Assembly (NCBI GenBank): GCA_014607495.2
Contig: CP053159.1
Location: 9,059,501 to 9,123,500 of the forward strand
DNA: 64,000 nt
Direction of reading: 5' to 3'
DNA from: Carposina sasakii
Taxonomy: Eukaryota; Arthropoda; Insecta; Lepidoptera; Carposinidae
Of this stretch, positions 1 to 10,610 are shown piece after piece. Position numbers and translations under genes: made by a program. The notes under the pieces were generated by a model. The model saw only the letters and a list, made by a program, of their open reading frames with translations, ran no database searches and had not been told where the DNA came from. The first letter of the stretch is position 1, and each line of letters starts with the position of its first letter.

Positions 1-1300
1 CACTTTATTCTTTCGCTGTATGAAATCAGTGCAAGTACATAAATGACTCTACCTAATTCCGACCTCTGGTCATAATGTACAAATAATATACTTACTCTTT
101 GCATGAATATCTACCAACAACCCAGTTATCCATAACATTTTATTTTACAACAAACCGAGAGCCGATCACTTCAATTCGAAATTTCATCGCCCTTGACATT
201 ACCTAAGCATAATAATAAGGTATATATTAATCTATTTCAATAACCTACATCTACATCATGAGTAAGGTAAACTAAGTTTATGTGGAGTCATTCCACGTTA
301 ACCTAAATTTTTAAAACTGGAGTTTATTTCATGATGACATTTACTTTCTGCCTATTTTAGGGCTGTGTGACGTCAATTGCTGGAATTTCGATTTGTATAA
401 AAGAAAACTTTGTCGAAATTTCAAAGGAAATAGGGAAAACGGAAATTCTGAAGTTTACACGGAAGAAGTAATGTCTGTATGTAATACTAACACTCTAACA
501 CGTTAGGTACCATCTTTGTCTTATACTTACTATTTTTGTTTTTTAAAAACTAACACTGCTAACGATTTAAAAATGTTATCTATGTGTCAAATATACATTT
601 TAAACACTCTGATCATAATGTGTACATTATCTAAGAAACCCAACCTGGTTCAGAACTTTAAATTGTAATATTGTACATTAATAAGATTGAGTTTTGTTTT
701 ATGTTTTCTTAAATAAATAAAAAAAAGAAGTCCTGTGTGGCTGCTTGCGTGTCCTGTGGCTTCTATACATAGTATAAAATGAAGTTGCGAAGGGCGCCCA
801 AAATGTGTTTGTTACCTAGGATCTCAAAAACTACTATATCAATAGCTATGCGGTTTTCAATAATGGAAAGAAGACATTCCAGGGATTCTATAGGTGTATA
901 ATTTAGGTGTACCTACTTAAGAAATTATTAGAGGAATCGTAACAGTTATCAGACGGACGGAAGAAAAACGAGCTTTTTGGAGGCTTGCATTGCGTGCGCT
1001 GCTGAAATAACTCAAAATACAGAATAACAATGTATGGGGGAATTATTCTTCTCAAAAAGTTCTATAAAAAAGTCTGCGATAGCATATGTCTATCCTTTAA
1101 GGTTTAGCCACAATAACGATTTTAGTGGTGTTCAAGTTTAATTTACGAAATATCTTATTTTTCAATTACTCGATGTTCCTACCGACATAGACCAATAAAC
1201 ATAAAACAAAATGCATATCAAATTAAAGCTGATGAAATGAGGATTCCGAATATATACATATCATAACACTTTTATGTTAATATTAATACACAAGATGCAT
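1..1300. other. AT-rich non-coding stretch, nothing recognised
   Basis: I see no exon, repeat boundary or RNA gene here. A run of AATAAATAA followed by an A-rich tract near 710-728 could be the 3' tail of an old retroposed sequence on the plus strand, but nothing upstream of it is recognisable. Confidence 0.4.
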
Positions 1301-1305
1301 TTACA

Positions 1306-1560
1306 ATGCCGAGGGCAGAGATGGCGGCGGCGGCGGCTGCGTTCCGTCGTTGTGTCAGTCGGTCGGTCCGCATAGCACGACAGTGGCGGCGAGTGGCGGC
1401 GCGCGGCGGCGGCGACGGCGGCGACGGCGGTGGTGGGGGTGGGCTCATGTTGAGGTGCGCGACCCGAACGGGCAGACACGTGAGGGCAGACAACGTTGAT
1501 GGTTGTGTCGAATTATAAAATTTTCAGTGCGGCGCGGCGCGGCGCTTCGTTTCAAGTTTA
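1306..1560. promoter_or_regulatory. GC/CpG-rich island, candidate promoter or first-exon region
   Basis: This ~250-bp block is rich in CGG/GGC triplets and CpG, in sharp contrast to the AT-rich sequence on both sides. A TATAAAA lies at about 1515-1521 on the plus strand, and a TCAGT initiator-like word follows at about 1525, closer than usual for a TATA/initiator pair. On the minus strand a TATAA-like word also precedes the island. Open frames on both strands through the block give only alanine, glycine, proline and arginine runs, as expected from a triplet-repeat composition, so I do not call a protein. A noncoding first exon or CpG-rich promoter of a gene outside the window is possible. A GC-rich low-complexity repeat is the alternative. 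Strand cannot be decided from sequence alone. Confidence 0.35.
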
Positions 1561-1960
1561 CAATTGATTTTTAAAATTTAATTTATGTTGATTTTTAAAA
1601 TTTAATTTATGTGATTCATTTTAAATAATAATAATTTTGTACAAAGAAACCTTGAATAGGTAAAAAATAGGTAGTTAAGTTTCGGTTAAAATAAATAAGT
1701 AGGTACTTAGGTATAAGAAAGGTCTTTTCATTACTTACTGTAAATATTGATGTTAAAAATTTAATTATCTAATTAAAAAGTAAATAGATATAATATGTAG
1801 GTATGTATAGGTAGGTACTGTCAAAACATCGCATTCTTTATTGAAAATTGAAAAAAAAAATTACTCTCTTTAAAAAATAAAAAATATTTAAAGAAACTCA
1901 ATTTTAAACTACCTACCGGTAATTTATTAGTTTTCCGTAATTAATAAAGAACCTAGGTCT
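1561..1960. other. AT-rich non-coding stretch, nothing recognised
   Basis: Simple AT-rich sequence with a short local duplication of a TTTAAAATTTAATTTATG-like word near 1570-1610. No gene or repeat family recognised. Confidence 0.4.
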
Positions 1961-2085
1961 GTCCATCTGTCAGATATAATAATTGGCAACTTATTATCAC
2001 TTTGAATTGGAAGGAGTTTCTATTTTCATAACTACAGCTGTAAAAGTCGAATATCCGAGCGAAGCCGGAACCGCGGGCTGCTAGT
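1960..2085 (+). mobile_element. Helitron 3' end fragment
   Basis: The segment ends with a GC-rich hairpin-like stretch (CGAAGCC...CCGCGGGC) followed by CTAG at 2081-2084 and a host T. This is the 3' end typical of lepidopteran non-autonomous Helitrons, which insert between A and T. No 5' TC end or coding sequence is identifiable; the left limit is approximate. Confidence 0.5.
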
Positions 2086-3365
2086 ATTTTAATATAATAT
2101 TGACCTATTATGTATGTAATTGCAAATAATGCAAAAACACCTTTATATTGTGTATAGTAGAACACAAAAAAAAATGCTAGCTCATCGCCTAAAATAATTC
2201 CTAAATTCCTTAGTCTAATTTTACAATATGCACGGAAGGAGATGCACCTGATGTATTCTAGTGAAGACCCGCATCAACACAGGAAAAAATCATATACCTA
2301 CTCTGTATATCACTTCTTCGCGTTAGAAAATAAGAAATACAATATTGCTGAGTAAGATTTCCTTTCGTGCCCCCGCATTCTACTCCAGATATACACCTAT
2401 TCTTGCAATCCCAACCGCCAAAACTAAATACCATCAAAATTCTTACTTTTTGCGAGCGCCTAATGCAATAAATAGGCTTGTTAAGGAACATAATTTTGAC
2501 GTATTCAATGATGGCCATAGGATTCTGGGCAACAAACTCAGTGCCGAGTTTTTCGGTTCTCAGGCTCCGACTCGGACACCATAATGTAACCTAATCTGAT
2601 ATTATAGCATAGTTTAACATAGTCAATAAGTCCAAGGTTTAACTTAATTGTTTAATGCTTTTATTCTGTAATACAGTTTATTCTGTAATTTAATGTAATT
2701 ATAGGTGAAAACATGTAAATTAGCCTTGTTCTACCTATCTGTACACTTCAGTGATTAGGCTGTATGTTTTCCAAAAAAAAAAAGAATAGTGTATGGTCCA
2801 ATTAGGTCAGAAACTTAATCCACAAACCACTAAATGAACCGTACATCTCGAGCAACTGAAAGAGCCGTACACGTAACTAAAGAGCTATTTTGTGCAGCAA
2901 GCGTAGGTATATTGGAACGTGGCTGAAAAGATATTGCCTGTAGCTGTCACTTCCAGTACTTCTAAAGGACCAGCTGGCTTATACACTTGTGTCGCGCATT
3001 GTACTCGGCAAACCAAAAGCTAAAATAAATATCCCCTATTCTATTTTTCTCAAGCAAAACAAGTTACTTTTTGGTCCGCTTTTATGAATTCGCCGTTGTA
3101 AGTTGGAAATTTATTAAATTAAATTCTTTAAAGTTGTTGTTTAGATGGTCGATGGAGTTTGTTTTCTGAATGCGGCACTGTGTGGAGTTAGATTAAAAAA
3201 TTAAAAAGGTGTAGATTAAAAATGACCACTATAAACATGTTTATTATTTACGTTTCCTTCGCTTTGCCATCTAAATGACATATTTTTATTTTGGTGTAAT
3301 TTTTTATTTTCGAAAATACTGTTGTAGATATATTAAAGAAGGTATATAGTAGGTAGGAAGGTATA
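2086..3365. other. Non-coding stretch, nothing recognised
   Basis: No exon or repeat family recognised. Open frames of 79-86 codons on both strands overlap one another and show no protein-like composition. Confidence 0.4.
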
Positions 3366-3367
3366 TA

Positions 3368-3613
3368 CAGGGTGTAACAGAAAGGGTATGTTAAGCGAAA
3401 AGCTATATAGAGAACCTATTTCCAAAATTTGAGACTCGAAATCACATTTTTATTTTTCAAGATTGTATGAAAATTCCTGAGAAATTTAAAAATTCTCCAT
3501 GCTATCGGGAAAAATAAACATGTGATTTCGAGTCTCAAATTTTGTGGATAGGTTCTCTACAGTGGGCTATTTACATAGCTTTTCGCTTAACATACCCTTT
3601 TTGTTACACCCTG
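3368..3613 (+). mobile_element. MITE family A, complete copy (246 bp)
   Basis: The element begins CAGGGTGTAACA and ends TGTTACACCCTG, so the ends are inverted repeats, and it is flanked by TA on both sides (3366-3367 and 3614-3615). The inverted similarity continues inward through an AAAAGCTAT.../...ATAGCTTTTCGC stretch, and two words reading GAGACTCGAAATCAC and GTGATTTCGAGTCTC face each other in the middle, so the unit can fold on itself. TA duplication and short TIRs fit a Tc1/mariner-type non-autonomous element. Other copies lie near 7.15, 11.2, 31.2, 40.9 and 44.3 kb. Confidence 0.8.
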
Positions 3614-3629
3614 TATAATGTACATATAC

Positions 3630-3828
3630 ATGGTGTTTTTACGTTGCCACCTTTAACGATGGGTACGTACTCTATACATCAAATAAAGTAAGCTTATGCA
3701 AAAAAAATGCTGGGAAACGATGTAAATTTTTTTGAAAAAAAAATATTACTTGGTTGGGCGAAATTTATAGTGTCCAGTGTTTATGTTAGTTTTTTCATAG
3801 ACAAATATGAATTATTTCGCGTGAATTG
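3630..3828 (+). mobile_element. MITE family B, 5' part only
   Basis: The sequence from GGTGTTTTTACG onward matches the left half of the complete copy at 50,270-50,640, sharing GGGTACGTACTCTATA and AATGCTGGGAAAC. It stops abruptly where a LINE-tail fragment begins at 3829, so it was cut by another insertion or deletion. Confidence 0.65.
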
Positions 3829-3925
3829 CAGTCCACTGCTAGACGAAGGCCTCCTCCAGAGCACGTCACACGGCTCGATCTCCCGTTTTTGCCATCAAGT
3901 CACGCTACCAGCCGCCCCCTTTAAG
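3829..3925 (-). mobile_element. RTE-type LINE 3' tail fragment
   Basis: The words TTGCAGTCCACTGCT and GAAGGCCTCC are the reverse complement of the common lepidopteran LINE 3' end whose sense strand encodes a C-terminus like YVQQWTAIG. No more of the LINE is present, and the (TGA)n tail is missing. It abuts the broken family B MITE. Confidence 0.55.
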
Positions 3926-4019
3926 TCACATAGATAGTATGTACTACACTTTTCAACTATTAGCTTATTTTACGTTAACTCAACGCGAGGGTTGAACCTA
4001 CCGGACTAACCGCCACAAA

Positions 4020-4529
4020 CCCTTCTTTCCACTCCAACCAACTGAACCGATCAACTAGTTGTTCCGAATGGAACTCAACTGTGGTATTTGTTCCAATGAA
4101 ACCAACTAGTTGTTCGGATGCTTAATTTAGTATTTTTTTAATTCCTAATGGTGCAACTGAGCTTAAACTACAAATACCTCCAACAATAAAATCTTGGATA
4201 TAACCAAACTTTATGATAAAGACAATTAGATTTTTCAAAATCAACCATAGTACCATACATCCGAAACTATATGAGAGTATTCCGTATACAAACAATTACT
4301 CAATATTAAAATAAGTTTAATTATAATATAAAGGCAAATATATTTTAAACAAGTATCAGTATTGCGAAGCAGGGGCGGGTTTAATATCAGGGTTAAAGTT
4401 GTACTTATGAGAACTAAAATGCATTTTTAAAAACATTACTTCCTGACTAACGAAATAGTTGTTCCGTTAGGAAATAAAAAAGTTGATCCGTTCTAGTTGA
4501 TCGGTTCAGTTGGTCGTAGTGGAAAGAGG
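4020..4529. mobile_element. hAT-like MITE (~510 bp)
   Basis: Terminal inverted repeats of ~38 bp lie at 4020-4058 and ~4494-4530. They share the words TTTCCACT and CCAACTGAACCGATCAACTA in opposite orientation with few mismatches. Flanking octamers GCCACAAA and GCCACAAC differ by one base and look like an 8-bp target duplication, which fits hAT elements. Inside, CCAACTAGTTGTTC-like words recur as sub-terminal repeats. No transposase is encoded. Confidence 0.7.
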
Positions 4530-4530
4530 G

Positions 4531-5148
4531 CCACAACAATATCATATTCTAATGATAGCCTTCGAGTAGTGATTTGGTAACGACGTCCTAGTACCAATTT
4601 GAGTCCAGTTCTCACAGCCAGTTAGAGAAGCTCATACCGAACGGATCGCATCACAAAGACAGTACTGGATTGTCCGAGTTACCTACATCAGAGATGTTGT
4701 AAAACTTGCCTGGCCGATGGTCGAGTAAGCTGGGACGAAATTGCCAATCCCCTTTCACAATGGACCGTAAAATGGTTTTCCGTTTTTGCCCGACAGACCG
4801 GAGCAGCGCTCGTTGATTCGCCGGACACGTCGCTTGGCGGGCTATCACTAGTCAGGCAATTTGTGGGAATAACTCTTTTACACTCTTATACCTGATATAG
4901 TTTGCGGCATGTCAATTTTGGACAGTGTCAGCGATCGTTTTCTAATTTTATATTCGTATTTAAAAGGTTTAGCGAGTAGCAATTTGGTTTGATATATTTA
5001 AGATAAACTAGTGAAATTAGGGTTTTTTTTTTAATTTTTGATTTTAGAAGAATTACAATTAGGTTCAGGTTTAAACCCTTAGTTATATTCAGGTAGTAGG
5101 AAAACGTAACGAAATAAACTCAACTACTTTAAACATTCTTATATAATA
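4531..5148. other. Non-coding stretch, nothing recognised
   Basis: Contains a modestly GC-richer segment at 4640-4870 with a 65-codon open frame on the minus strand. I see no motif, repeat or splice context to support a gene. Confidence 0.35.
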
Positions 5149-5395
5149 CTAGGGACTTGCTCCGAGTTTGCACGGGTGTAATGCCCTTTCACGTGGATAA
5201 ACTCGAGGGCGGCCGCTATAGATAAGTATTGTTATTTTTTCAGGCATTCTTTTTAAATTTTTCTGCCCGTATGAACGATCCTCGTGCTTCAAGGAATATT
5301 CTAAAAAAAGAATTAGCAAAATCGGTTCAGCTGTTCTCGTGATTTACGTTTAGCAACACATTCAGCAATTATTTTTTATATTATAGATAGAAGAA
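5149..5395 (-). mobile_element. Helitron-type non-autonomous element
   Basis: CTAG at 5149-5152 preceded by A on the plus strand marks the 3' end of a minus-strand element. The inner text (TTGCACGGG, AATCGGTTCAGCTGTTCTCG) resembles the common lepidopteran repeat of this class. It fades out near a TTATAGATAG stretch. Family assignment rests on pattern memory, not an alignment. Confidence 0.5.
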
Positions 5396-5736
5396 GAAGA
5401 TATACTTAAGTACCTATAAAATTCTCGTATCGCGGTGTTTGTTATAATACTCCTCCGATACGGTTTGACCGATGCAGCGGGCAACAACTAGTTTATTATA
5501 AGTATCAAGGTAGATATTCTCGTAGCACGTGCTACGAATTACGCCTATAGGAATCTACGACTTTAGGAACATGACGTATAAATTTTAAATATTTACGATC
5601 GGATCCCTAGTATTCGATAATAATAATTCAAGGCTCAAAGTTCTAACGATGACGTCGATCACGCATAGCTTTCTGTATCTTAATAACAGTATAGCTATAT
5701 TCATTTATTCGCTTTGATCAATTTAATATATGTAAT
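5396..5736. other. Non-coding spacer with a perfect 18-bp palindrome
   Basis: Positions 5520-5537 read TCGTAGCACGTGCTACGA, a perfect palindrome centred on CACGTG. It may be the core of an old hairpin element; no arms extend beyond it. The rest is unrecognised. Confidence 0.4.
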
Positions 5737-6199
5737 GTCATGACAAAAGGTTTAAAATGCTAAACCTTATAAAAAGCAAAAAATAACTTTTAACACTACG
5801 TAAGTACCAACTAAAGCATGTCAGACTATCTACTCGGGACTTTGTGCCACCTTTATGTCGGAGGTATAATAGTAGAGAATTAAAGTGAAGTAAGCTATTA
5901 CAATTATATTTGTATAACAATGGGATTGAGGACTTCTTAATGTGTGCTTCTAACGTTAGGCTAATAAATTTAAGCGGTCCCCCGACGCGACAAAATTTAA
6001 TCAAAAATTTCATACGTACGGTCAACAGTAGGCCAAGATAACCATTTGCAGTTCAAAATTAGCGGTTATGCCTCCGACATAAAGGTGGCACAAAGTCCCG
6101 AGTAGATAGTCTGACATGCTTTAGTTGGTACTTACGTAGTATTAAAAATTATTTTTTGCTTTTTATAGGGTTTAGCATTTTAAACCTTGTGTCATAATG
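5737..6199. mobile_element. Foldback element with ~130-bp inverted arms
   Basis: The arm at about 5737-5870 is repeated in reverse complement at about 6066-6199 with only scattered substitutions. Shared landmarks are GGTTTAAAATGCTAAACC, TACTTACGTAGT and GACTTTGTGCCACC. The arms enclose ~195 bp of unrelated sequence with no reading frame of note. The 95-codon frame across it is a product of the left arm and loop and is not protein-like. Such long arms make it a foldback or Tourist-like non-autonomous DNA element; I could not fix a target duplication. Confidence 0.75.
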
Positions 6200-6204
6200 A
6201 TTGC

Positions 6205-7130
6205 GTACTTTTTTTGGGTCGGGGATTTTTAAATTATTAATTCAATTTTTTATTTCATGCTTTTTGAAGGAGCTCCTTAATTTTTCATTCTTTCATTTAA
6301 TTTCTTTTATTTTTCGCCGCGTAAAAAGTTTATATAGGGTCGCTATATGCGATCTCGACCAAAGGAAGCTGTTTAACAATCCTCATGACAAACTGGCTCT
6401 GGGAGAATTGCAGAGATTAAGAAACAATAATGATTAAACTTTGGTCATTCTAGATTTGCAGCAAAAATATAAATCGGTTTATCCGTTTCATTCCGGCATT
6501 CCAGGGTTTCATCCGCCACATCCCATTTCCAGCATCGGTCCTCGTCAATTAGAAACATGAAGAGAACCAGTCAAGACAAATTCAACGAGCCTAAACTCGA
6601 TGGGTTTACTAAAAGGTACACCAGGGTTACGTCTCCTACCTTCGAGCCCTATCATCAGACCAGCTCAGAGGTTACAGATTTCCAGCATCAGGTCCTCGTC
6701 AATTAGAAACATAAAGAGAACTTGTTAAGACAAATCCAACGAGCCCAAACTCGATGGGTTTACTAAAAGGCAGTCCAGGGTTACGTCTCCTATCTTCGAG
6801 CCCTAACAGCAGACCAGCTCAGTGGTTCCAGAAGACATTAGTGTTTCAAATGTCAGATCCCACACATGCTTGCAAGCAAACTGAGCGTGTAATATTCCTA
6901 TCACACCTAACAAACGACCTGATGACCTTAAAGACCTGAACCGATTTCCACCAAACATAGCTAAGAACACTCTCGACTGATATACCTTTCAAACAAAAAA
7001 AAACCGCATTAAAATCGGATCATCCGTTTGGGAGCTACGATGCCACAGACAGACACATACACATTTATACATACACACACAGACACGTCAAACTTATAAC
7101 ACCCCGTCGTTTTTGCGTCGGGGGTTAAAA
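6205..7130. mobile_element. Lepidopteran interspersed repeat ending CGTCGGGGGTTAAAAA
   Basis: The right end (ACACCCCGTCGTTTTTGCG then TCGGGGGTTAAAAA, 7101-7130) and the inner text (AAATCGGATCATCCG, GACAGACACATACACA) match a repeat I have often seen in lepidopteran genomes. The left limit near TCGGGGATTTTTAAA is tentative. No open frame has protein-like features. Positions 6525-6830 hold a two-copy tandem duplication, described separately. Confidence 0.6.
6525..6830. repeat. Two-copy tandem duplication, ~153-bp unit
   Basis: The unit beginning ATTTCCAGCATC at 6525 recurs at 6678. Both copies contain CCTCGTCAATTAGAAACAT, CTCGATGGGTTTACTAAAAG and CAGGGTTACGTCTCCTA. A handful of substitutions and one indel separate them. 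It lies wholly inside the lepidopteran repeat. Confidence 0.8.
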
Positions 7131-7146
7131 ACAGTATACTCATATA

Positions 7147-7292
7147 CATGCTGTAACAGAAGGAGTACCTATGTTAAGCGAAATACTATGAAGATAACCC
7201 GCTATTGAGAATCTATGTTTCCACAACATTTGACGCTCGAAATCACTATATTCTTAACTTTTCGATAAACATACCCCTTCTGTTATACCCTG
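7147..7292 (+). mobile_element. MITE family A, shortened copy (146 bp)
   Basis: Starts CATGCTGTAACAG, ends TGTTATACCCTG, and is flanked by TA. It shares TATGTTAAGCGAAA and GACGCTCGAAATCAC-like words with the copy at 3368, but the central part is missing. Confidence 0.7.
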
Positions 7293-7873
7293 TATAATCA
7301 GCAGCACAACTTTCAACCACGTAATTTAATTATTCATTTGACTGCGCAATTAGTTCACTCTTTTAATTGACTTAGACAATCTCTATTCAAATAGCTATAA
7401 CAGTATCACTGTTACAGTACAGCTCGCTGTAGGAAGCGACGCGGCGGAGGAATACTAATTTGAAACGAAAGTACACCTCGACGCAATATATTTTTATGGA
7501 CCAGTCAAGTACGTAATAATTGTTTGCCAACACATAATAATAACGTGGTAAAACATTTCTATAAAATACATGCATGGTATTTATCATATCAATTTTTGAA
7601 ACATTGAACGGGATTTATGAATCCGCGTGATCGATTTTCAAACGTTGAAATTTTTATGTTGTGTTATTTTTATCGGAAAGTGTTGGCTTCTGGCAATAAC
7701 CAAAAACTTTGTTATGCCATCCGAGTAGTAAATACATCTACCGTTCCAAGTAAAGTGGCTCACAGATTTTATTAATTACCTAATACTGGGTAGGTATAAT
7801 ATAAGTAATATTATATTAAACTCTAGTAATATAATGAATTAATAGTAAATATTCACATCTTCACAGTACATTA
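7293..7873. other. AT-rich non-coding stretch, nothing recognised
   Basis: No exon, RNA gene or repeat boundary seen. Confidence 0.4.
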
Positions 7874-8540
7874 ACCAGCGCCCGTAGCATGAATTTGGTG
7901 AGAGCGAGATATCCATTTATACGTCAAATTTACAGAGCTATACAATAACTAGATAAAAGACTTAGTTCGTACTTTGCGTGTAAAAGCGGAGTTGGGAATT
8001 AGAATAGACACTCGTACTCAAGCTAAGACAGAATGAATTTGCCTTGAAAGAAGTGCTTTGCAATCCCTTTTTACCCGTAAAGTATGATGATGATGATAAT
8101 CTCCGACCGTATTTCGGCCAAGGCGACCAATCTCTACGAAGATTGACTAGGTACGCAGGAGATATTATAGTGCACAAGAATGTGCGCAAACACAGATGCA
8201 CTCTCTATTCCCTCACTCTCATAGTCCGATGGGACGGAAGCCGACACGACTGGAGAGAGATCAGGCGCAGGACCTACGGTTTTACGTGCTTTCTGAGGCA
8301 CCAGCAAAGTGACAATTTTGCAACATTAAAATCTGTACATGAAATTAATTCATTGGTACAGGCCCGTGACTGGGATCGAACTTACGCCTCCCGCATGGAA
8401 GGTGCACGTCTTAACCACTGGGCTATCACCGCACCGTAAAGTATATACACTTACTTGTCTAATCATTACATAGCTCTGTTAATTTGTCGCGTAAACATGA
8501 GACATCTCGCTCTCACCAAGTTCATGCTACGGGCGCTGGT
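7874..8540. mobile_element. TIR element interrupted by a SINE
   Basis: The left end ACCAGCGCCCGTAGCATGAA (7874) is matched by its reverse complement ending at 8540. Similarity continues ~65 bp inward through GAGAGCGAGAT. A SINE with target duplication sits at 8086-8433; without it the element is ~308 bp. A second, uninterrupted copy lies at about 55,480-55,679 and shares GACACTCGT, TTTGCAATCCCTTTT and CTCACCAA. No transposase is encoded. Confidence 0.75.
8086..8433 (-). mobile_element. tRNA-derived SINE, complete, with 11-bp target duplication
   Basis: On the minus strand the element opens near 8433 with a tRNA-like pol III promoter: an A-box-like TAGCCCAGTGG (~8412-8422) and a B-box GTTCGATCCC (~8372-8381). 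It ends in a short ATC repeat (GATGATGATGATAAT on the plus strand at 8086-8100). Direct repeats CCGTAAAGTAT flank it at 8075-8085 and 8434-8444. The 131-codon plus-strand frame through here is antisense to the SINE and is not a gene. A truncated 3' end of the same family occurs at 10,611-10,630. Confidence 0.85.
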
Positions 8541-8544
8541 CTCA

Positions 8545-9399
8545 CATTAAGATTATTTATTTATTTACAGACAAGTATCGAAAAATCTATGACTCGGAAA
8601 GAAACATCAAAGTTAAATAAATGTTTTCACCTTCCGTGATTCGACCGTATGAAGTTGCAGGCAAGGTCGCTACACCAACTACACCAATGGGTCCTCACGA
8701 TAGTAAAATCCGTATTAAATAACGAAAAACCCGTCTATATTGTTAAATAAGTCGCAGAAGCCAGCTACCCTTTCGGAAAAATGCTATCGCCACCGTTCTG
8801 CCTGTGAAAACTCACTCACTTCACGGAGAGCTCTAATCTAATTTTATGTGCCGACCTCAATTGCGCTGAATACTGCAGTCGAGATTAGATGGAGCTATTT
8901 ATGTAAATAGAAAATGTTAGTAAATACTCGTATTCACAACGCATTAACTTAGCATACTTAGATAACTAAAAGTATTGTATAGGTATTCAAGGTTACTAAT
9001 CATGGTATAAACGTAATAGAAAAATCGTCAACGCCTTACTTCGATGTTTCCCGTAATTATCAATATTCATCCTTCCCAGAACCCAGGATTTTAGCAGGGT
9101 TTAATATCGTATATGAATATGGTAGGTATATAGTATAAGGTCATTGACAACAAACTTCGAATTTACGTAATACTATACCAACAAATCTTCCAACTCTGAC
9201 ATGCTTGAAGAGCCCCATCACTATGTTAATCAATCGCCTTTCTGCTTAATCCTTAATAATGGACCTAATCTACTCGTGGAGGGTACATTAATATCCAGCA
9301 CAGTTCAATTGCCGACAGTTTAAGCCTACTAGTATGACAACAAAACAAACAGGTCAACCACTGAGTAGTCTTGAGGCTGTGTTTCCCTCTCATTAGGGC
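8545..9399. other. Non-coding stretch, nothing recognised
   Basis: A weak inverted pair (GAGCTCTAATCT near 8828 and AGATTAGATGGAGCT near 8884) is the only structure noticed. No gene. Confidence 0.35.
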
Positions 9400-9671
9400 G
9401 AACGCACGCGAGTTCTGAAATCGTCTCTGAAGTGTGGTGTAAATCTATAAATAATTTTAAAAATGAAATCATATATAAAATGTTGTCCTGAATAACTGAC
9501 TGACTGGCCAACGCACAGCCTAAACCACTGATCTTTGGGTCCTGAAACTTTGACGTTATGTGCTTTGTATATCATAAGCGTCCGATAAGAAACGAATTTG
9601 GGTATTTCCCACGGGAACGGGAGATACGGGAACTCTAAAGTTTATGCGGACAAAGTCGTAACCGGCCCTAG
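9400..9671 (+). mobile_element. Helitron-type element, 3' end present
   Basis: The text CCCACGGGAACGGGA, TAAAGTTTATGCGGAC and the terminal CTAG at 9668-9671 followed by a short spacer match the standard lepidopteran Helitron 3' region. The 5' limit is uncertain. Confidence 0.5.
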
Positions 9672-10015
9672 CTTGTATAATAAAGTATTCACTTAGGCGT
9701 GTAGGTACTAAGCAACACATTAAATAAGTAACAATATGTAATTATAGAAAAAAACATTTGCTCATTATAAAAACCTCCTACCGGGATTCAATTTGTGATA
9801 GTGTTTATGTTTCCAAGCTCGTGGTATTTTGTATGATGGGAAATATTATACTCGTATGTAAGTATTGTAGGTACAATTGATATTCTTTCGAATAGTTCCT
9901 GTCGCAAATCTGTCAAATAAATATCGGCGCCTTCACTTCATTAAATACACCCGGCTTTTCGCAAAATGTTGCATCAGAATTGCAGGATCACGTTATATAG
10001 CCAACTCTAGTGCCA
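9672..10015. other. Non-coding stretch, nothing recognised
   Basis: No gene or repeat recognised. Confidence 0.35.
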
Positions 10016-10333
10016 GGCCACACTACGGTTTTTTCCCCGCAAGCGGAAAACCGCTCGAGACGCATACACTACGGTTAAAAAACGCGAATATAAGTTCTAT
10101 GGATAACAAATTTTGGCGCGGTCACTTACCCGCTAGTCATAATAATAAAATTCTTTATTGCACATTAAAACAGTGTACATGGGCGAACTTAATGCTATGT
10201 AGCATTCTCATGTAACAAAACACGGTTTTAAAATCAGTCGCGGAAAAAAACCGACAGTGCGGCCGCTTCCAGGTTTTCTTTAGTCACAAAGTCAGGCGAT
10301 TAATAACCGCGGCGGTTTTACCGTAGTGCGGCC
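10016..10333. mobile_element. MITE with GGCCRCACTACGG termini (~318 bp)
   Basis: The left end GGCCACACTACGG and right end CCGTAGTGCGGCC are inverted repeats with one mismatch, and both continue into runs of G/T and A/C. The middle (10,138-10,210) contains TTCTTTATTGCACATTAAAA and GGCGAACTTAATGC, words I associate with the 3' end of a lepidopteran LINE in reverse, so a short LINE tail may be nested. The GG-rich ends suggest PIF/Harbinger but no target duplication is clear. Confidence 0.6.
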
Positions 10334-10610
10334 TTAGACTAAACGTGGCTATGGTAACATAAGGAATAAGATGTAAAAAAAGGGTAACAAGTAGCTACGA
10401 GTAGCTTATCGCATGAGTTAATGCCCCTGAGTTTATCGACTCTTACGATATGCATAGAATGAGATGCAGAGGATATATTACCAGAAACTATAATACTCAT
10501 TAATCAATTATTGTTTTCATTAACCAAATTACATCTCATTTAAAAATCATTTTCTTCTGAGCACGCAATTTTCTTCAGAAGGGCTAGATGATTTTTCAAT
10601 CTTACTAATT
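10334..10610. other. Non-coding spacer
   Basis: Nothing recognised. Confidence 0.3.

Noticed and set aside
1261..1518. Overlapping open frames on both strands in the GC-rich island
   Set aside because: They translate to alanine, glycine, proline and arginine runs in different frames, as any GGC repeat would.
5520..5537. Palindrome TCGTAGCACGTGCTACGA as an E-box regulatory site
   Set aside because: A CACGTG core alone is weak evidence; it may equally be the tip of an old hairpin repeat, and no promoter is nearby.
8044..8439. 131-codon open frame
   Set aside because: It runs antisense through a SINE and its flanks; the B-box and TSD explain the sequence.
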